The position numbers and the translations under genes were made by a program. The notes under the pieces were generated by a model, which was given only the letters and a program-made list of their open reading frames with translations, was not told where the DNA came from and did no database searches. 41,172 nucleotides of DNA from the NCBI GenBank assembly GCA_024687205.1, contig JAILES010000050.1:1-41172 (forward strand), written 5' to 3'. This document shows, one piece after another, positions 39,856 through 41,172 of this stretch. The stretch's first letter is position 1; every line of letters begins with the position of its first letter. Origin of the DNA: Lachnospiraceae bacterium (GTDB lineage: Bacteria > Bacillota > Clostridia > Lachnospirales > Lachnospiraceae).

Positions 39856-41157
39856 ATGGAAATCAATAGAGATGTATACCTTGAGAGATTGATTGTCAGG
39901 AAGCACAACGGCTTTATCAAGATAATTACCGGTATTCGAAGATGTGGTAAATCTTATCTATTGAATACATTGTTTTATAAGCATTTGCGTGATGAAAATG
40001 TAGCAGAAGATCATATCATAAAATTTGCTTTTGATACTGCAGAAGACTTGTTGAAAATCGGCGAAGATCCTATCGTTCTTGACAACGAAAAGGAAGATCG
40101 TAAAGTTGACCCTTCAAAGTTCATTAACTGGATAATACCACAGATAAGTGGTAATGGAATGTATTATCTATTGCTTGATGAAGTTCAGAAACTCGGTGCT
40201 TTCGAGTCGGTGCTTAACGGATTTCTCCGAAAAAATAATGTGGATATTTATGTTACGGGGAGCAATTCAAAGTTTTTATCGAAGGATATATTGACGGAGT
40301 TTGAAGGCAGAGGGGATGAAGTACATATTTTTCCTCTTTCTTTCGCGGAATATTATGCTTTCAAACAGGGAGATAAAGATGAAGCATATGATGATTATTC
40401 GGTATACGGAGGACTCCCGGCAGTTGCTCTTATGGCTACGGAAGAACAAAAAACCAACTACCTTATTTCACAGATGAAGAACGTTTATCTCAGGGATATA
40501 GTTGTCAGATATTCTGTTCAGGATGAAACGGCATTAGGAGAGGTGATCGATGTAATTGCATCAGGCATTTCAACGTTAACTAATCCGAGGAAAATAGCAG
40601 ACACAATGAACAGTGTCCGAGGTATGTCTACCTGCGCTTCTACGATAGACAAATATATAGGTTATGCTGAAGAAGCTTTTTTGCTTTCACGAGTGAAAAG
40701 ATACAGTGTGAAAGGAAGAAAATATATAGATACACCATATAAGATTTATTTTGAGGATATAGGTCTCCGCAATGCCAGACTGTCATTCAGGCAAATCGAA
40801 GATACACACATTATGGAAAATATAATTTATAATGAACTGAGGTTCCGAGGGTATCAGGTGGATGTCGGAACCGTGGAATCAAGAGAAAAAGATAATGAAG
40901 GACGAGATATTCGCGTTCAGCGGGAAATTGATTTTATTGCTACATTGGGAAGCAAAAAATACTACATCCAATCAGCATATGCAATTCCGGATAAAGAGAA
41001 GTATGAACAGGAAACAATGTCCTTTAAACGAACCATGGATTCATTTAAAAAAATCATTATCGTGGGAAAGAGTATGAAGCCCCGTTATGATGAGAATGGT
41101 TATCTTATGATGGGCGTCAAAGAATTTTTGCTCGATAAGAACAGCCTGATGATATGA
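39856..41157 (+). CDS. AAA_14 / DUF4143 ATPase
   Basis: This 433-residue protein starts at the ATG with GGAGG 6 nt upstream (a TTG lies two codons earlier). Walker A is GIRRCGKSYLL (Gly-x4-GKS), Walker B LLLDEVQ, then VTGSNSKFLS and FPLSFAEYY. The AAA_14 core (about 1-180) is followed by a DUF4143 domain (about 200-350) and a C-terminal segment with IDFIATLGSKKYYIQSAY, typical of the restriction-fold-like tail of this family. Such proteins are abundant in gut bacteria, and their exact task is unsettled. Base composition is AT-rich against its left neighbours. Confidence 0.9.
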   Translation: MEINRDVYLERLIVRKHNGFIKIITGIRRCGKSYLLNTLFYKHLRDENVAEDHIIKFAFDTAEDLLKIGEDPIVLDNEKEDRKVDPSKFINWIIPQISGNGMYYLLLDEVQKLGAFESVLNGFLRKNNVDIYVTGSNSKFLSKDILTEFEGRGDEVHIFPLSFAEYYAFKQGDKDEAYDDYSVYGGLPAVALMATEEQKTNYLISQMKNVYLRDIVVRYSVQDETALGEVIDVIASGISTLTNPRKIADTMNSVRGMSTCASTIDKYIGYAEEAFLLSRVKRYSVKGRKYIDTPYKIYFEDIGLRNARLSFRQIEDTHIMENIIYNELRFRGYQVDVGTVESREKDNEGRDIRVQREIDFIATLGSKKYYIQSAYAIPDKEKYEQETMSFKRTMDSFKKIIIVGKSMKPRYDENGYLMMGVKEFLLDKNSLMI

Positions 41158-41172
41158 CCGGAAAGAGGCCGC

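Overview
The window looks like chromosome from a Gram-positive Clostridia, most likely a Lachnospiraceae-type gut or rumen bacterium. The reasons are lipoproteins with lipobox signals and no outer-membrane genes, an Ltp-repeat lipoprotein, a BspA-type leucine-rich-repeat lipoprotein, strong AGGAGG ribosome binding sites, and many c-di-GMP enzymes. This family assignment is inference and no genus is claimed. No tRNA, rRNA, CRISPR array, insertion sequence or prophage was seen.

Left part (1-14.5 kb), nearly all on the minus strand, is a signalling region. It holds a diguanylate cyclase / sugar-binding lipoprotein / LytS-type kinase operon cut by the window start, a vWA protein paired with an HTH-like protein, and an Ltp lipoprotein next to a dCache hybrid kinase. 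The most striking locus is an operon from 14.49 to 8.85 kb with three genes: an EAL phosphodiesterase, a 1218-residue protein, and a BMP-type lipoprotein. The 1218-residue protein joins an ECF-S-like membrane domain, an extracellular Reg_prop/Y_Y_Y propeller and a cytoplasmic HD-GYP phosphodiesterase. It looks like a dedicated surface-sensing c-di-GMP-degrading system.

Middle part (14.5-31.5 kb) holds a MetRS-like synthetase with a degenerate KMSKS loop / WYL regulator / LRR lipoprotein / methyltransferase series, then an MBL hydrolase / HAD phosphatase operon ending in a 52-codon GGDEF relic. A four-gene metabolic operon follows (flavin reductase, ADP-ribosylglycohydrolase, MBL hydrolase, methyltransferase). 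Two arrays of a 54-bp tandem repeat, 22.64-22.90 kb and about 27.98-28.39 kb, lie 5 kb apart in opposite orientation and share a core word. The first probably forms part of a ~500-nt leader of a PD-(D/E)XK-like gene.

Right part (31.5-41.2 kb) is AT-richer and accessory in character. It has a probable defence pair (EVE/PUA-like reader plus nuclease-helicase of the DUF2075 type), several small unknown genes, a lone MNT-type nucleotidyltransferase, a gene split by a frameshift at an A6 run, and an ATP-grasp remnant. A compact operon of Sel1/TPR, J-domain, HIRAN and SIMPL proteins follows, then a divergent AAA_14/DUF4143 ATPase with a clear promoter and an 18-bp palindrome in its leader.
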